The notes beneath the pieces are model-generated. The model was not told where the DNA came from, ran no database searches, and saw nothing but the letters and a program-made list of their open reading frames with translations. The translations under genes were made by a program, and so were the position numbers. A stretch of 64,000 nucleotides of DNA from NCBI RefSeq assembly GCF_007997135.1, contig NZ_VORU01000004.1, positions 248,001 through 312,000 on the forward strand, in the 5' to 3' direction. The DNA is from Aequorivita lipolytica. Lineage in GTDB: Bacteria; Bacteroidota; Bacteroidia; Flavobacteriales; Flavobacteriaceae. Of the stretch, positions 48,185 through 56,816 are shown piece by piece (within the stretch, counting starts at the first letter, position 1; every line of letters begins with the position of its first letter).

Positions 48185-49897
48185 TTAATAACCTATCGCG
48201 GAATCATCACCGCGACTATCAGCACCACCTTCAAGTTTGCCGTTGGGAAGTTTTAAAATGGCATCCACTTTACCAATGATTGGGTCGGTTTCAAGATTTT
48301 CTGGATAGCCTTTTATTTTTAGATTTTCAATTAAATCTTTAGAAAATCTTTCAAATTCATACCGAATAGCATCCGGCAGCCATTGATGATGAAACCTTGC
48401 GGCATCAACTGCTTGTTGCATATTCATTTCAAACTCGTACACGTTTAAAATAGTTTGCGCTACGGAAGTAATAATGGTAGCGCCGCCGGGAGTGCCCACA
48501 ACCATCCAAAGTTTTCCATCTTTTTCAACTATTGTTGGCGTCATGGAGCTGAGCATTCTTTTTTGAGGTGCAATGGCGTTTGCTTGCCCACCAACCAAAC
48601 CATAAACATTGGGTTCGCCGGGCTTAACACTGAAATCATCCATTTCATTGTTTAAAAAGAAACCGAGTTCGTTTACAAATAATAAGGAACCAAATGATGA
48701 ATTGAGTGTAGTTGTTACTGAAACAGCATTCCCAAAGGAGTCAACAATTGAAAAATGAGTTGTTTCAGGGCTTTCATAACCTATAATTACACCTGGTTTT
48801 ATTTCAGAAGAAGGGGTGGCGTTTTCAAATGAGAAGTTTTCCATCCGTTGGGAGAGATACGTTTCAGAAAGTAAGGAATCTGCTGGGTTGTCAACAAAAT
48901 CTGGATCACCCAAATAATAGCTTCTATCTGCGTAAGCACGACGCTCGGCTTCAGCCAAAACTTGAATGTATTTTTCGGAATTATGACCATATTCTGAAAT
49001 AGGGAAGGGTTCCACCATTTTTAGAATTTGCGCCAAACAGATTCCGCCGCTGGATGGCGGTCCCATTGAAATAATATTTAAATCTTTATATTGGAAGACA
49101 ATGGGATCGCGCCATTGTGCTTCATACGCATCTAAATCTTTTAGGGTAATTATACCACCTTTTTCTTTCAGAAATGCAACTAGTTTTTTTGCTGTTTCGC
49201 CACTGTAAAATTCGGAGCGTCCGTTCTTTGAAATACGCTCCAATGTATTTGCCAAAGCTTCGTTTTTAAGCGTATCGCCAGCTTTTAAATTTTCGGAATA
49301 AAGAATTGTTTCGCCGTTTACTTTTTCAAAATCGGGTTTATATATTACCAAATCTTCTGCTTCGTGCTTCGTGATTATATATCCTTTTTTGGCAAGTTCA
49401 ATTACGGGTTTTAAGATAACTTCCATTGGTAAGCTACCGAATTTTTCGTGCATTGCAAACATACCGGCAACTGTTCCCGGAACTGCTACAGACATTGCGC
49501 CAACCGAACTTTTATCAGGAATAACATTTCCATCTTTATCCAAATACATATCTTTTTTAGAAGCTATTGGGGCTTTTTCACGATAATCTAAAGATCCAAT
49601 TTCGCCAAATTGTGTTCTGTACACCATAAATCCGCCGCCGGCTAAATTGCCTGCGTTGGGGTAGGTTAATGCTAAAGCCATATTGGTGGCAATCACTGCA
49701 TCAAAAGCATTGCCGCCCATTTTTAGGATTTCGGCACCTATTTTTGAAGCTTCCGCTCTTGCAGAAACCACCATCGCGCTGTCGGCAATTACGGCTTGTT
49801 TTATTTCTACTTTGGCTTTTTCAACTGGAGTTTGCGCTTTGGGTTTTTCTTTGCACGACAATATAAGAAGTAGAATAAGTAGGTAATATGTTTTCAT
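48185..49897 (-). CDS. ggt: gamma-glutamyltransferase, lipoprotein
   Basis: Ggt cleaves gamma-glutamyl bonds of glutathione and related compounds. The 570-residue precursor has a lipoprotein signal (L-L-I-L-S-C, Cys15) and the self-processing site where the catalytic Thr follows S-P-E-T in E-T-T-H-F-S-I-V-D; Arg in D-Y-R-E-K-A-P and G-G-V/T-I motifs (G-T-P-G-G-A-T-I-I) complete the active site. The enzyme should be anchored in the periplasm or on the surface. Length is normal. It is a single gene. Confidence 0.95.
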   Translation of the reverse strand: MKTYYLLILLLILSCKEKPKAQTPVEKAKVEIKQAVIADSAMVVSARAEASKIGAEILKMGGNAFDAVIATNMALALTYPNAGNLAGGGFMVYRTQFGEIGSLDYREKAPIASKKDMYLDKDGNVIPDKSSVGAMSVAVPGTVAGMFAMHEKFGSLPMEVILKPVIELAKKGYIITKHEAEDLVIYKPDFEKVNGETILYSENLKAGDTLKNEALANTLERISKNGRSEFYSGETAKKLVAFLKEKGGIITLKDLDAYEAQWRDPIVFQYKDLNIISMGPPSSGGICLAQILKMVEPFPISEYGHNSEKYIQVLAEAERRAYADRSYYLGDPDFVDNPADSLLSETYLSQRMENFSFENATPSSEIKPGVIIGYESPETTHFSIVDSFGNAVSVTTTLNSSFGSLLFVNELGFFLNNEMDDFSVKPGEPNVYGLVGGQANAIAPQKRMLSSMTPTIVEKDGKLWMVVGTPGGATIITSVAQTILNVYEFEMNMQQAVDAARFHHQWLPDAIRYEFERFSKDLIENLKIKGYPENLETDPIIGKVDAILKLPNGKLEGGADSRGDDSAIGY

Positions 49898-49955
49898 CTT
49901 TATAGGTTTTTATTTTTTTTATATTTCCAATAAATATTGCACGGCCGTTCCAATT

Positions 49956-50540
49956 TCATAATGCATCCAATTTTTGTTTGGAAAAGGATATCAATTCTTC
50001 AAAAAAGGAAGTGAATTCAGCTTCAAATTCTTCATAAAATTCTTCGAGCTCCGCAACGGCCAGATTCATTTTTGAAACACCTTTGGTCCTCACGTTCATT
50101 TGTGCCAATATTTTTCCAATTCCATCAACCGTAGCATAGCTTAGCAGCCAGTTATCGGCAATCATATAAGGCATCATGCGTTGAATTCTAGCAGGAAGTA
50201 TTGTGAAATTTTCCTTGAGCAGTTCATAAAAGTTCTGCACATATTCATCTAAAGGCTCTTCAGAATATTTGCTCCAGTTTTTCGCCAAAAAATGATCGTA
50301 AAGTATATCTACAATTACGCCGCTGTAGTGACTATAATTTTTGTGAAGCCGCGCCGTGCTTTGGTGCACGGTAGGGTGGGAGTCTGTAAAACTGTCTATA
50401 CCGCGATGCAGTAAAATTCCTTTTGCTATGGCCGGCGGAAACTTTAAATAACGCTTTCCCTTGATGCCATCGGCTATAAAGTTGCCGATTATAACTTCTT
50501 CTTCATCGCCGGAAAGATAGATGTGGGCTAAAAAATTCAT
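49956..50540 (-). CDS. acyl carrier protein phosphodiesterase-like protein
   Basis: The 194-residue protein begins M-N-F-L-A-H-I-Y-L-S-G and contains I-G-N-F-I-A-D-G-I-K-G, H-R-G-I-D-S-F-T-D and H-x-x-Y-S-G-V-I-V-D-I-L-Y-D-H, the AcpH/DUF479 pattern. AcpH removes 4'-phosphopantetheine from ACP; homologs in this phylum are not always tested. The His-Asp pairs seen are the likely metal site. It is divergent from the acyltransferase gene, with a 40-bp shared promoter region. Confidence 0.9.
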   Translation of the reverse strand: MNFLAHIYLSGDEEEVIIGNFIADGIKGKRYLKFPPAIAKGILLHRGIDSFTDSHPTVHQSTARLHKNYSHYSGVIVDILYDHFLAKNWSKYSEEPLDEYVQNFYELLKENFTILPARIQRMMPYMIADNWLLSYATVDGIGKILAQMNVRTKGVSKMNLAVAELEEFYEEFEAEFTSFFEELISFSKQKLDAL

Positions 50541-50554
50541 TCAATAAATATATG

Positions 50555-50562
50555 TATTTTTG
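50555..50562 (+). promoter_or_regulatory. TAnnTTTG -7 element (TATTTTTG)
   Basis: A perfect -7 box 18 bp before the TTG start at 50581. It supports transcription beginning just before that codon, and so the unusual TTG start. Confidence 0.55.
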
Positions 50563-50580
50563 GACTGTAAAAACTGAAAA

Positions 50581-51651
50581 TTGAACAGGTTACCCAATTT
50601 GGACCCATTGCGGTTTTTTCTTGCTTCCCTAGTGTTGCTCTTTCACTTGCCCCAACTTTCCGCTAATCAGGGACTTCCTTATTTTGATGGACTTCCCATC
50701 TATCATCGCGGTTTGGAGGCGGTCTATATGTTTTTTGTTCTCAGTGGTTTTTTGATAATTCGGCTTATTTATCGCGCAAAAATCAGGGATGCTTTCTCCA
50801 TAAAAGATTTTTATATAAGAAGGATTCTGAGGATTTTCCCATTGTATTATCTCGTTTTGGGTTTTGGGTTGTTTTTTTATAATGTGATTTTACCTTTTTT
50901 AAATATTCCTTTTGAAATAAACTACACTTGGAAAGAAGCCTTGTTTTACAACATTTTCTTTCTTCCAAATGTATTCGCAAATGTTTACGAACCCGGCGGA
51001 ATATTGGAAATACTTTGGTCAATTGGCATAGAGGAACAATTCTATCTTTTGATTGCGCCTTTGTTATTTTTCATTAATGTGAAATGGATTCTGCGAATAC
51101 TAAGCGCCCTGCTAATTGGCTATTTCATCATTTATTGGTCTGATGTTTTTGAGGCACTTCAGCAGTATTTATTCGTGTTTTTCTATCTCTTCACCGGCGG
51201 CGTAATTGCGATACTTGAAGAAAAGAAAAAGCTGGAGTTTTTGAAGCGTTCGGCAGTTTTTCCATTAATGGTGTGTATTGCCACATTGCTTTTTTTCGTA
51301 ACAGATCTGTTTCATTTTGAACCGTTATGGCTACATTCTTTATTGACCTGTTTGCTGTTCGGTTTGTTTATTCATTCGCTGGCTTTCAATAGTCGGGGAG
51401 TGGAAGTGAACAATAAACTGTTGCATCATTTCGGAAGTATTTCCTACGGAATCTATATGTTTCACGCCATTGTTTTAAACGCGGTTGTATTTTTATTTCT
51501 GAAATTGGAAATGCTACAAAACCTTAATGAAACTTTAACCATAATTTTATTGCATCTGCTTACTTTCGCAGGAACACTTTTAATAGCTCATTTATCTTAC
51601 ACTTACTTTGAGCTCTACTTTTTAAAATTGAAAAATAAATTCAGAAAATGA
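50581..51651 (+). CDS. acyltransferase 3 (OafA/YrhL-like) membrane protein
   Basis: The 356-residue protein has about ten membrane segments and the acyltransferase-3 hallmarks: N-L-D-P-L-R-F-F at the start, H-R-G-L-E-A-V-Y-M-F-F-V-L-S-G-F-L-I and R-R-I-L-R-I-F-P-L-Y-Y. Such enzymes O-acetylate sugars of lipopolysaccharide or other surface polymers. A TGA lies in frame six bases before the TTG at 50581, so TTG must be the start, a rare but supported case. It ends 69 bp before glmM. Confidence 0.92.
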   Translation: MNRLPNLDPLRFFLASLVLLFHLPQLSANQGLPYFDGLPIYHRGLEAVYMFFVLSGFLIIRLIYRAKIRDAFSIKDFYIRRILRIFPLYYLVLGFGLFFYNVILPFLNIPFEINYTWKEALFYNIFFLPNVFANVYEPGGILEILWSIGIEEQFYLLIAPLLFFINVKWILRILSALLIGYFIIYWSDVFEALQQYLFVFFYLFTGGVIAILEEKKKLEFLKRSAVFPLMVCIATLLFFVTDLFHFEPLWLHSLLTCLLFGLFIHSLAFNSRGVEVNNKLLHHFGSISYGIYMFHAIVLNAVVFLFLKLEMLQNLNETLTIILLHLLTFAGTLLIAHLSYTYFELYFLKLKNKFRK

Positions 51652-51658
51652 CAGAGGA

Positions 51659-51693
51659 ATTACGATTTTAGAAGTACGATTTACGATTATTAA
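51659..51693. repeat. weak heptad array before glmM
   Basis: Five period-7 units around ATTACGA/TTTACGA lie in the 69-bp gap between the acyltransferase stop and glmM. Three of five share the ACGA core. Confidence 0.5.
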
Positions 51694-51720
51694 TCTATTA
51701 ACAATTATCAGCTTTAAAAA

Positions 51721-53112
51721 ATGACATTAATTAAATCTATATCTGGCATCCGTGGTACTATCGGCGGTTTACAAAGCGAAAACTTAACCCCAATTGACAC
51801 GGTAAAATATGCCGCTGCCTACGGAAGCTGGGTAAAACAGCAACGCAATAAAGAAAACTATAAAGTGATCGTGGGTCGCGATGCGAGAATTTCAGGCGAA
51901 ATGATCCAACAATTAGTAATGAATACGCTCGTTGGGATGGGTATTACCGTAATTGATTTAAACCTTTCAACCACGCCCACTGTTGAAATGGCGGTAATAA
52001 TGGAGCACGCAGATGGCGGAATTATTCTCACCGCAAGCCACAACCCAAAACAGTGGAACGCTCTGAAATTGTTAAATAATAAAGGAGAATTTTTAAATGC
52101 GGAAGCCGGACAACAAATCCTTGATATTGCTGAAGCAGGAAATATTGAATTTGCCGAAGTTGATAATTTGGGCGAAATCCACAAAAACGATGCTTATATC
52201 GACTTGCATATAGACGAAATATTAGAGTTGCAATTGGTAAACGCAGAAGCAATTAAAAGTTCCGGTTTTAAAGTTGTTGTAGATGCGGTAAACTCTACTG
52301 GAGGAATCGCGGTTCCATTACTTTTAGATGCTTTGGGCGTTCAAACAGTAAAGTTGCATTGCATACCAAATGGTGAATTCCCTCATAATCCTGAACCTCT
52401 AAAAGAGCATTTGGGCGATCTGATGAAAATGGTGGTAGACGAACATGCAGACTTCGGAATTGTGGTAGACCCCGATGTGGACCGTCTAGCTTTTGTAGAT
52501 GAAAAAGGCGAAATGTTTGGCGAGGAATATACGCTGGTTGCGGTTGCAGATTATGTTTTGCAGAATACACCTGGAAATACGGTGAGCAATATGTCGTCCT
52601 CACGAGCTTTACGAGATATAACCGAAAAACACGGGGGAACTTACACGGCGAGTGCTGTGGGCGAAGTGAATGTAGTTGAAAAAATGAAAGCGACCAAAGC
52701 AGTAATTGGTGGCGAAGGGAATGGCGGTATCATTTATCCAGAGCTCCATTACGGCCGTGATAGTTTGGTGGGAATCGCTTTGTTTTTAAGCTTTTTGGCT
52801 GAAGAAAAAATAGCTGTTAGCGAACTTCGAAAAAAATATACCGCTTATTTTATGAGCAAAAAGAAAATTGAATTAACTCCACAATTGGATGTTGACGCAA
52901 TCTTAAAAGCGATGGAAGCGAAGTATTTAAATGAGAAAATAGACACGATTGATGGCGTGAAAATAGACTTTGCAGAAAACTGGGTTCATCTTAGAAAATC
53001 AAATACAGAACCGATTATTAGAATTTACACTGAAGCTAAAAGTCAGGAAGAAGCAGATGCTTTGGCGGATAGGATTATTAGGGAAATTGAGGGAATTGCG
53101 TTTTCGTCCTGA
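51721..53112 (+). CDS. glmM: phosphoglucosamine mutase
   Basis: GlmM interconverts glucosamine-6- and -1-phosphate for peptidoglycan and lipopolysaccharide. The 463-residue protein has the active-site serine in T-A-S-H-N-P-K-Q-W-N-A-L-K, the metal loop D-P-D-V-D-R-L, G-G-E-G-N-G-G and the phosphate-binding R-K-S-N-T-E-P. It belongs to the phosphohexomutase group; S-I-S-G-I-R-G-T-I near the start agrees with GlmM. Length is normal. Confidence 0.93.
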   Translation: MTLIKSISGIRGTIGGLQSENLTPIDTVKYAAAYGSWVKQQRNKENYKVIVGRDARISGEMIQQLVMNTLVGMGITVIDLNLSTTPTVEMAVIMEHADGGIILTASHNPKQWNALKLLNNKGEFLNAEAGQQILDIAEAGNIEFAEVDNLGEIHKNDAYIDLHIDEILELQLVNAEAIKSSGFKVVVDAVNSTGGIAVPLLLDALGVQTVKLHCIPNGEFPHNPEPLKEHLGDLMKMVVDEHADFGIVVDPDVDRLAFVDEKGEMFGEEYTLVAVADYVLQNTPGNTVSNMSSSRALRDITEKHGGTYTASAVGEVNVVEKMKATKAVIGGEGNGGIIYPELHYGRDSLVGIALFLSFLAEEKIAVSELRKKYTAYFMSKKKIELTPQLDVDAILKAMEAKYLNEKIDTIDGVKIDFAENWVHLRKSNTEPIIRIYTEAKSQEEADALADRIIREIEGIAFSS

Positions 53113-53188
53113 AATATGGTCATAGGTTAAATTGATTTTATGCCATTAATTTATATGTTATATACGTATGTTGTAAAACGTGCTTTTA

Positions 53189-53479
53189 TCAGACTTCAAT
53201 TGAAATATTAACTTTTCCGCCAAGTCCTTTTTCTACGATGTCAAATAATGTTTTTAAAGTCAGATTACTGCCATTATTTTCCACGCGCGAAATGTAAGTC
53301 CGCTTTTTGTCAATCAGTTCGCCAAGTTGTTCTTGAGTCAGATTTTTTTCTTCTCGTGCATTTCGTAAGAGTAAACCGATTTTGAATGATTCAAAATCTC
53401 TATCAAGCTCATCTCTGCGTTCAGTTCCTTTTTTTCCGTAAACTGTATTCTTTATTTCTTTCCAACTTTTAGTTTCCAT
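53189..53479 (-). CDS. XRE-family antitoxin (HigA-like)
   Basis: The 96-residue protein has a clear helix-turn-helix (L-T-Q-E-Q-L-G-E-L-I-D-K-K-R-T-Y-I-S-R-V-E-N, about 44-66) and a short C-terminal dimer strand. It overlaps the toxin gene's end by 11 bp (53469-53479). The order toxin then antitoxin is that of HigBA modules. Since the toxin has been interrupted, the antitoxin may be a bystander now. The toxin/antitoxin role is from layout and family. Confidence 0.88.
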   Translation of the reverse strand: METKSWKEIKNTVYGKKGTERRDELDRDFESFKIGLLLRNAREEKNLTQEQLGELIDKKRTYISRVENNGSNLTLKTLFDIVEKGLGGKVNISIEV

Positions 53480-53782
53480 TGCTTTTGTTTTTTTCTTCGT
53501 AATACTCTTTCATTAATCGGACTGCTTTATCGATTTCTTTTTGCGGCGTTTTCTGCGACTTTTTAGTAAATCCGTTTAAGAGTATAACTAATTTACCTTT
53601 GTCGAAGAAGCAAAAAACTCGCCAAATATTCGAACCTAATTTTATTCGGGCTTCGAATAGTCCTTTATGGGTTTTCATTGGTGCCAAATATGTTTTCGGC
53701 ACGTGCTGATAGGTTTCGATAATTTCAATGACCTTAAAAATTTTGTGCTGAACCTTTTTCGGTTGAGCAAGCAGAAACTCAC
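53469..53782 (-). pseudogene. HigB/RelE-type toxin, 3' part, disrupted by the IS element
   Basis: The frame contains K-V-Q-H-K-I-F-K-V-I-E-I-I, then Y-L-A-P-M, K-G-L-F-E-A-R-I-K-L-G-S-N-I-W-R-V-F-C-F-F and V-I-L-L-N-G-F-T-K-K, typical of the HigB/RelE ribonuclease fold. It has no ATG; the gene finder's GTG at 53702 lies within the domain. The frame continues into C-E-F-L-L-A-Q-P-K-K up to the IS edge at 53782/53786. Joining it with 55418-55451 through one AGGT copy gives one uninterrupted frame of 115 residues. Confidence 0.85.
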
Positions 53783-53786
53783 AGGT

Positions 53787-55417
53787 TAAGGAATTTCCGT
53801 AATTTCATGGTATGCAAGGAAAAAAGATATACCAAGAAAAGCTCTTCAACTCTTTCAGTCTCAGCTCCCGTGTTCCTGAGAACAATTTCTACCGTCGTTT
53901 GAAAGAAGCGTGCAACTTTGATTTTTTATATACCCTTACGGAAGATTTTTATGGCTCCAGCGGACAGAAGAGTATAGATCCCGTTGTGTTTTTCAAACTA
54001 TGCTTGGTCGGCTATTTAGAGAACATCATCAGTGATCGCAAGCTGATTGACCATTGTTCCATGCGCCTTGATATCATGTATTTCGTGGGGTATGATATTG
54101 ATGAGGAGTTTCCTTGGCACAGTACCATTAGCCGCACACGCCAATTATTTCCAGAATCAATTTTTGAATCCGTTTTTACAAAAGTCTTACAGCTTTGCAT
54201 AGAAAGAGGGATGGTCAGCGGCCACACACAGACTATAGATTCCGCTCCTGTTAAGGCCAATGCGAGTATGGATACTCTGGAGCTTAAAGTTCCGGAAGAA
54301 GATCTTGACAGCCATCTTCGCCGCGTTCGCCATATCAGTGCGATGGACAAGGAACAGCCGCTGCGCAAATCCAAAGAGAATAAGGCAGATGACAGTCAGC
54401 GCAGTATTACTGCAAGCCAGAGAGAACTGGATGCCATAAAGAGCCGCACCAAACGCTGGAGCAAGGATCAGGACCAACGTCCCGGGGCAGGCAATAAGGG
54501 CAGCAAGTATACCAGTAACAAGACCCATTACAGCCCCACCGATCCTGATGCGCGCATAAGCGTAAAACCTGGGAAGGCCAGGAAACTAAATTATCTGAGC
54601 CAGCTAAATGTAGATATAGCGCACCACGTAATAACAGATATACAAGCATACCACGCAGATGGTAAGGATAGCCAACAGTTGGCAGACATTGTAAAGCGTC
54701 TTCAAGGCCGTCTGTGGCGGGAAGGCCTAGTGTTTACGAACTGTGTAGCAGATACTGGCTACAGTAGCGGAGAGAACTATGCGTTTTTAGAATCTCGCGG
54801 ATTAAAAAGTTTCATTCCGCCCCACGGTACTTATAAGGGCGGTCCCGATAAGTTTACGTACGTGGAAGAAGGTGATTATTATCTGTGCCCAATGGATAAG
54901 GTAATCCCATTTAAGAAAGTGTTCTTGGACAGCCGCACAAAAACTAAAAAGAAGGCGTACCGAGCCTCAAGTATACTATGTAAAGGATGTGCGCTTAGAG
55001 CGCGCTGCCTAGGAAAAGTAAATGAGAAACAATTTACCGTGACCTATTACAGGGCAGAATATGAACGTAACGTTGAACGTGTAGCGAGCAAAGAAGGACG
55101 GTATCTAAAGAGCAAGAGACAGAGTACCGTGCAACCCGTTTTTGGAACACTTACCCAGTTTATGGGACTGCGGAAAATCAATACAATAGGAATAAGGCAA
55201 GCAAATAAAGTAATGCACTTATCTGCAATCGCTTATAATTTAAAGAAATATTTGAAATTTGATCAAAACCGAGCGAAAAGTGGGGCGGGATTCGCTGTTT
55301 ATTCTGTATTTGAAAAAATGATGTTATATGGTTTAAAAATAGTGCACTTAATACACTCAAATCATAAAATGTATGCTGGTATTTAAAAAATAAACCGCTC
55401 TTAAAACAGCTTATTTA
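53787..55417 (+). mobile_element. IS1182-family insertion sequence
   Basis: The element spans the transposase gene and flanks, bounded by AGGT at 53783-53786 and 55418-55421, a likely 4-bp target duplication. The edges are set by restoration of the toxin frame, not by clear terminal inverted repeats, which I could not find. The G/C-richer transposase and its codon use differ from neighbours. Confidence 0.75.
53812..55386 (+). CDS. IS1182-family transposase
   Basis: The 524-residue protein has the IS1182-type DDE layout: an N-terminal domain with S-I-D-P-V-V-F-F-K-L and F-P-W-H-S-T-I-S-R-T-R, the first Asp in Q-T-I-D-S-A-P-V-K-A-N-A, then the second in V-A-D-T-G-Y-S-S-G-E-N and a C-terminal zinc-ribbon-like Cys pattern (C-K-G-C-A-L-R-A-R-C). 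The length is complete and no stops interrupt it, so the element may be active. It catalyses cut-and-paste transposition. Confidence 0.93.
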   Translation: MQGKKIYQEKLFNSFSLSSRVPENNFYRRLKEACNFDFLYTLTEDFYGSSGQKSIDPVVFFKLCLVGYLENIISDRKLIDHCSMRLDIMYFVGYDIDEEFPWHSTISRTRQLFPESIFESVFTKVLQLCIERGMVSGHTQTIDSAPVKANASMDTLELKVPEEDLDSHLRRVRHISAMDKEQPLRKSKENKADDSQRSITASQRELDAIKSRTKRWSKDQDQRPGAGNKGSKYTSNKTHYSPTDPDARISVKPGKARKLNYLSQLNVDIAHHVITDIQAYHADGKDSQQLADIVKRLQGRLWREGLVFTNCVADTGYSSGENYAFLESRGLKSFIPPHGTYKGGPDKFTYVEEGDYYLCPMDKVIPFKKVFLDSRTKTKKKAYRASSILCKGCALRARCLGKVNEKQFTVTYYRAEYERNVERVASKEGRYLKSKRQSTVQPVFGTLTQFMGLRKINTIGIRQANKVMHLSAIAYNLKKYLKFDQNRAKSGAGFAVYSVFEKMMLYGLKIVHLIHSNHKMYAGI

Positions 55418-55451
55418 AGGTCAGCTTTATGAAAATTATAGTGTTGTGCAA
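55418..55451 (-). pseudogene. HigB/RelE-type toxin, 5' remnant
   Basis: On the minus strand TTG at 55451 starts a 34-base remnant (L-H-N-T-I-I-F-I-K-L-T) that ends at the IS edge. Joined to 53782 through AGGT it continues in frame as C-E-F-L-L-A-Q-P-K-K-V-Q. The first in-frame codon after a TAA is TTG, so the original start may be TTG or may have been altered. Confidence 0.65.
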
Positions 55452-55465
55452 CGGTTACCTTTGTT

Positions 55466-56653
55466 CTACACCGTTTTTGTACGACCGAGTAAGCCTTTTA
55501 TCGGATAAATATTTTCCAAAACAAAAGTTAATTTCGCACGTTTCTTTCCTACTTCATTAAATTGTTTAATCAGATTGACTGTAAAAGTAGTGCCCGTTTT
55601 TTCGTCACTCACGAGATTAATATCCCCACCGTGAGCCTCAGCAACAATTTGTGTTAATGTCAAGCCCATTCCCCAACTACCTGAAACCGATTTTTTACCC
55701 CTTTTTGCACTTCCCATAAATTTGAATATCTGCTGTTGTTTGGAAAGAGGAATAGGATTACCCCAATTATGTACCTTAATTGCGACCGCATCTTCTTCAT
55801 CTTCTATTGAAATTGTAATTGGTTTTTTCTTATCTCCATATTTAACAGCGTTACCAATGAGATTTTCAAGTAATCTTTTAATAGCAGTACTGTCAAAAAT
55901 CCCTTCTATTTTCTCAACCTTACAATCTAACTTTATATCATTGGTATAAACATCCTTGCTTTCGGCGTGAACCCATTTAATATCTTTAAGTAAATCTGTA
56001 TTTTCAAAATTTAACATCATCCCTTCGCCAGCTTTAATGGTTATTCCATCCATAAGGCCTTCGATCAAGCTTATGGCTTTCTTTACACCACGTTGAGCTG
56101 CTATTCTTGTTTTTTCAGCCCATTTTCCAGTCTTGTCCTGTTCCATCATTTCTAAAGATAATTGGGCAGCCGAAAGTGGGTTACGAATGTCGTGTGCAAC
56201 AGTACCAATTAATTTTTCCTGCATATCCTGTATGGAACGTGAAAATGAACCTACGGATTTTAGTATCGAGGTTTCGATGACATATTTGAGCAAATCTGAA
56301 ATCTTTTCATTATATCCATTGTGGGAAATGAGGAATTCACTCAATGTACGATGAAAGATTATATATTCGTGTACAATCTGTTCAACAGTATAATGGGCTG
56401 TAATTGCACGTTGCTTGCCGTGTATTTCGCTGCTTTTAAGGATTTCTATATATTTTTTATCCTTACTTACATCCTTCATTTTATCATATCGTATCATTAG
56501 TTTAGCGATATCGTTTATGAGATCAGGCAGATGGTTGTATAAAGCAATTGAGTCAGATTCCTTACTTGCTATGACTTCTTGCACAACTTGGTTCTGCCAG
56601 ATTTTCATAATTTCCGCATTGTTTTCTCGAAGAATTCTCGCTGTTTCAATCAT
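55466..56653 (-). CDS. cytoplasmic sensor histidine kinase with RsbRD-like N-terminus
   Basis: The 395-residue protein has no membrane segment. Residues about 1-145 resemble the RsbRD N-terminal (non-heme globin-like) domain; then HisKA with G-T-V-A-H-D-I-R-N-P-L-S-A (the phospho-His near residue 155) and HATPase with N-L-I-G-N-A-V-K-Y-G, G-S-W-G-M-G-L and G-T-T-F-T-V. No response regulator is adjacent, so it is an orphan kinase. The last about 25 residues are not part of a known domain; they could be normal or altered by the nearby IS insertion. Confidence 0.9.
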   Translation of the reverse strand: MIETARILRENNAEIMKIWQNQVVQEVIASKESDSIALYNHLPDLINDIAKLMIRYDKMKDVSKDKKYIEILKSSEIHGKQRAITAHYTVEQIVHEYIIFHRTLSEFLISHNGYNEKISDLLKYVIETSILKSVGSFSRSIQDMQEKLIGTVAHDIRNPLSAAQLSLEMMEQDKTGKWAEKTRIAAQRGVKKAISLIEGLMDGITIKAGEGMMLNFENTDLLKDIKWVHAESKDVYTNDIKLDCKVEKIEGIFDSTAIKRLLENLIGNAVKYGDKKKPITISIEDEEDAVAIKVHNWGNPIPLSKQQQIFKFMGSAKRGKKSVSGSWGMGLTLTQIVAEAHGGDINLVSDEKTGTTFTVNLIKQFNEVGKKRAKLTFVLENIYPIKGLLGRTKTV

Positions 56654-56816
56654 TATAGTAAAGTTTTTTTCAAATGGTGCAGAACGCGTTATATACTAAC
56701 ATTTATCAATGTTATCCCGGAAATAGGTCAGGATAAGTCATTCTTTTTGTTACCGTTATCCCGTAAAGATAAATTTTTTATCGCATTATCCGAGGGACTG
56801 TTTATTTCCAATATCC

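Noticed and set aside
53741-53760. GCTGAACCTT as left inverted repeat of the IS with GCTGACCTT near 55418
   Set aside because: The left copy lies within the toxin frame, while AGGT boundaries restore the toxin frame exactly; the similarity is short and gapped.
55429-55563. Short plus-strand frame starting M-K-I-I-V-L-C-N-G
   Set aside because: It crosses the IS edge and the antisense of the kinase end; it has no family features.
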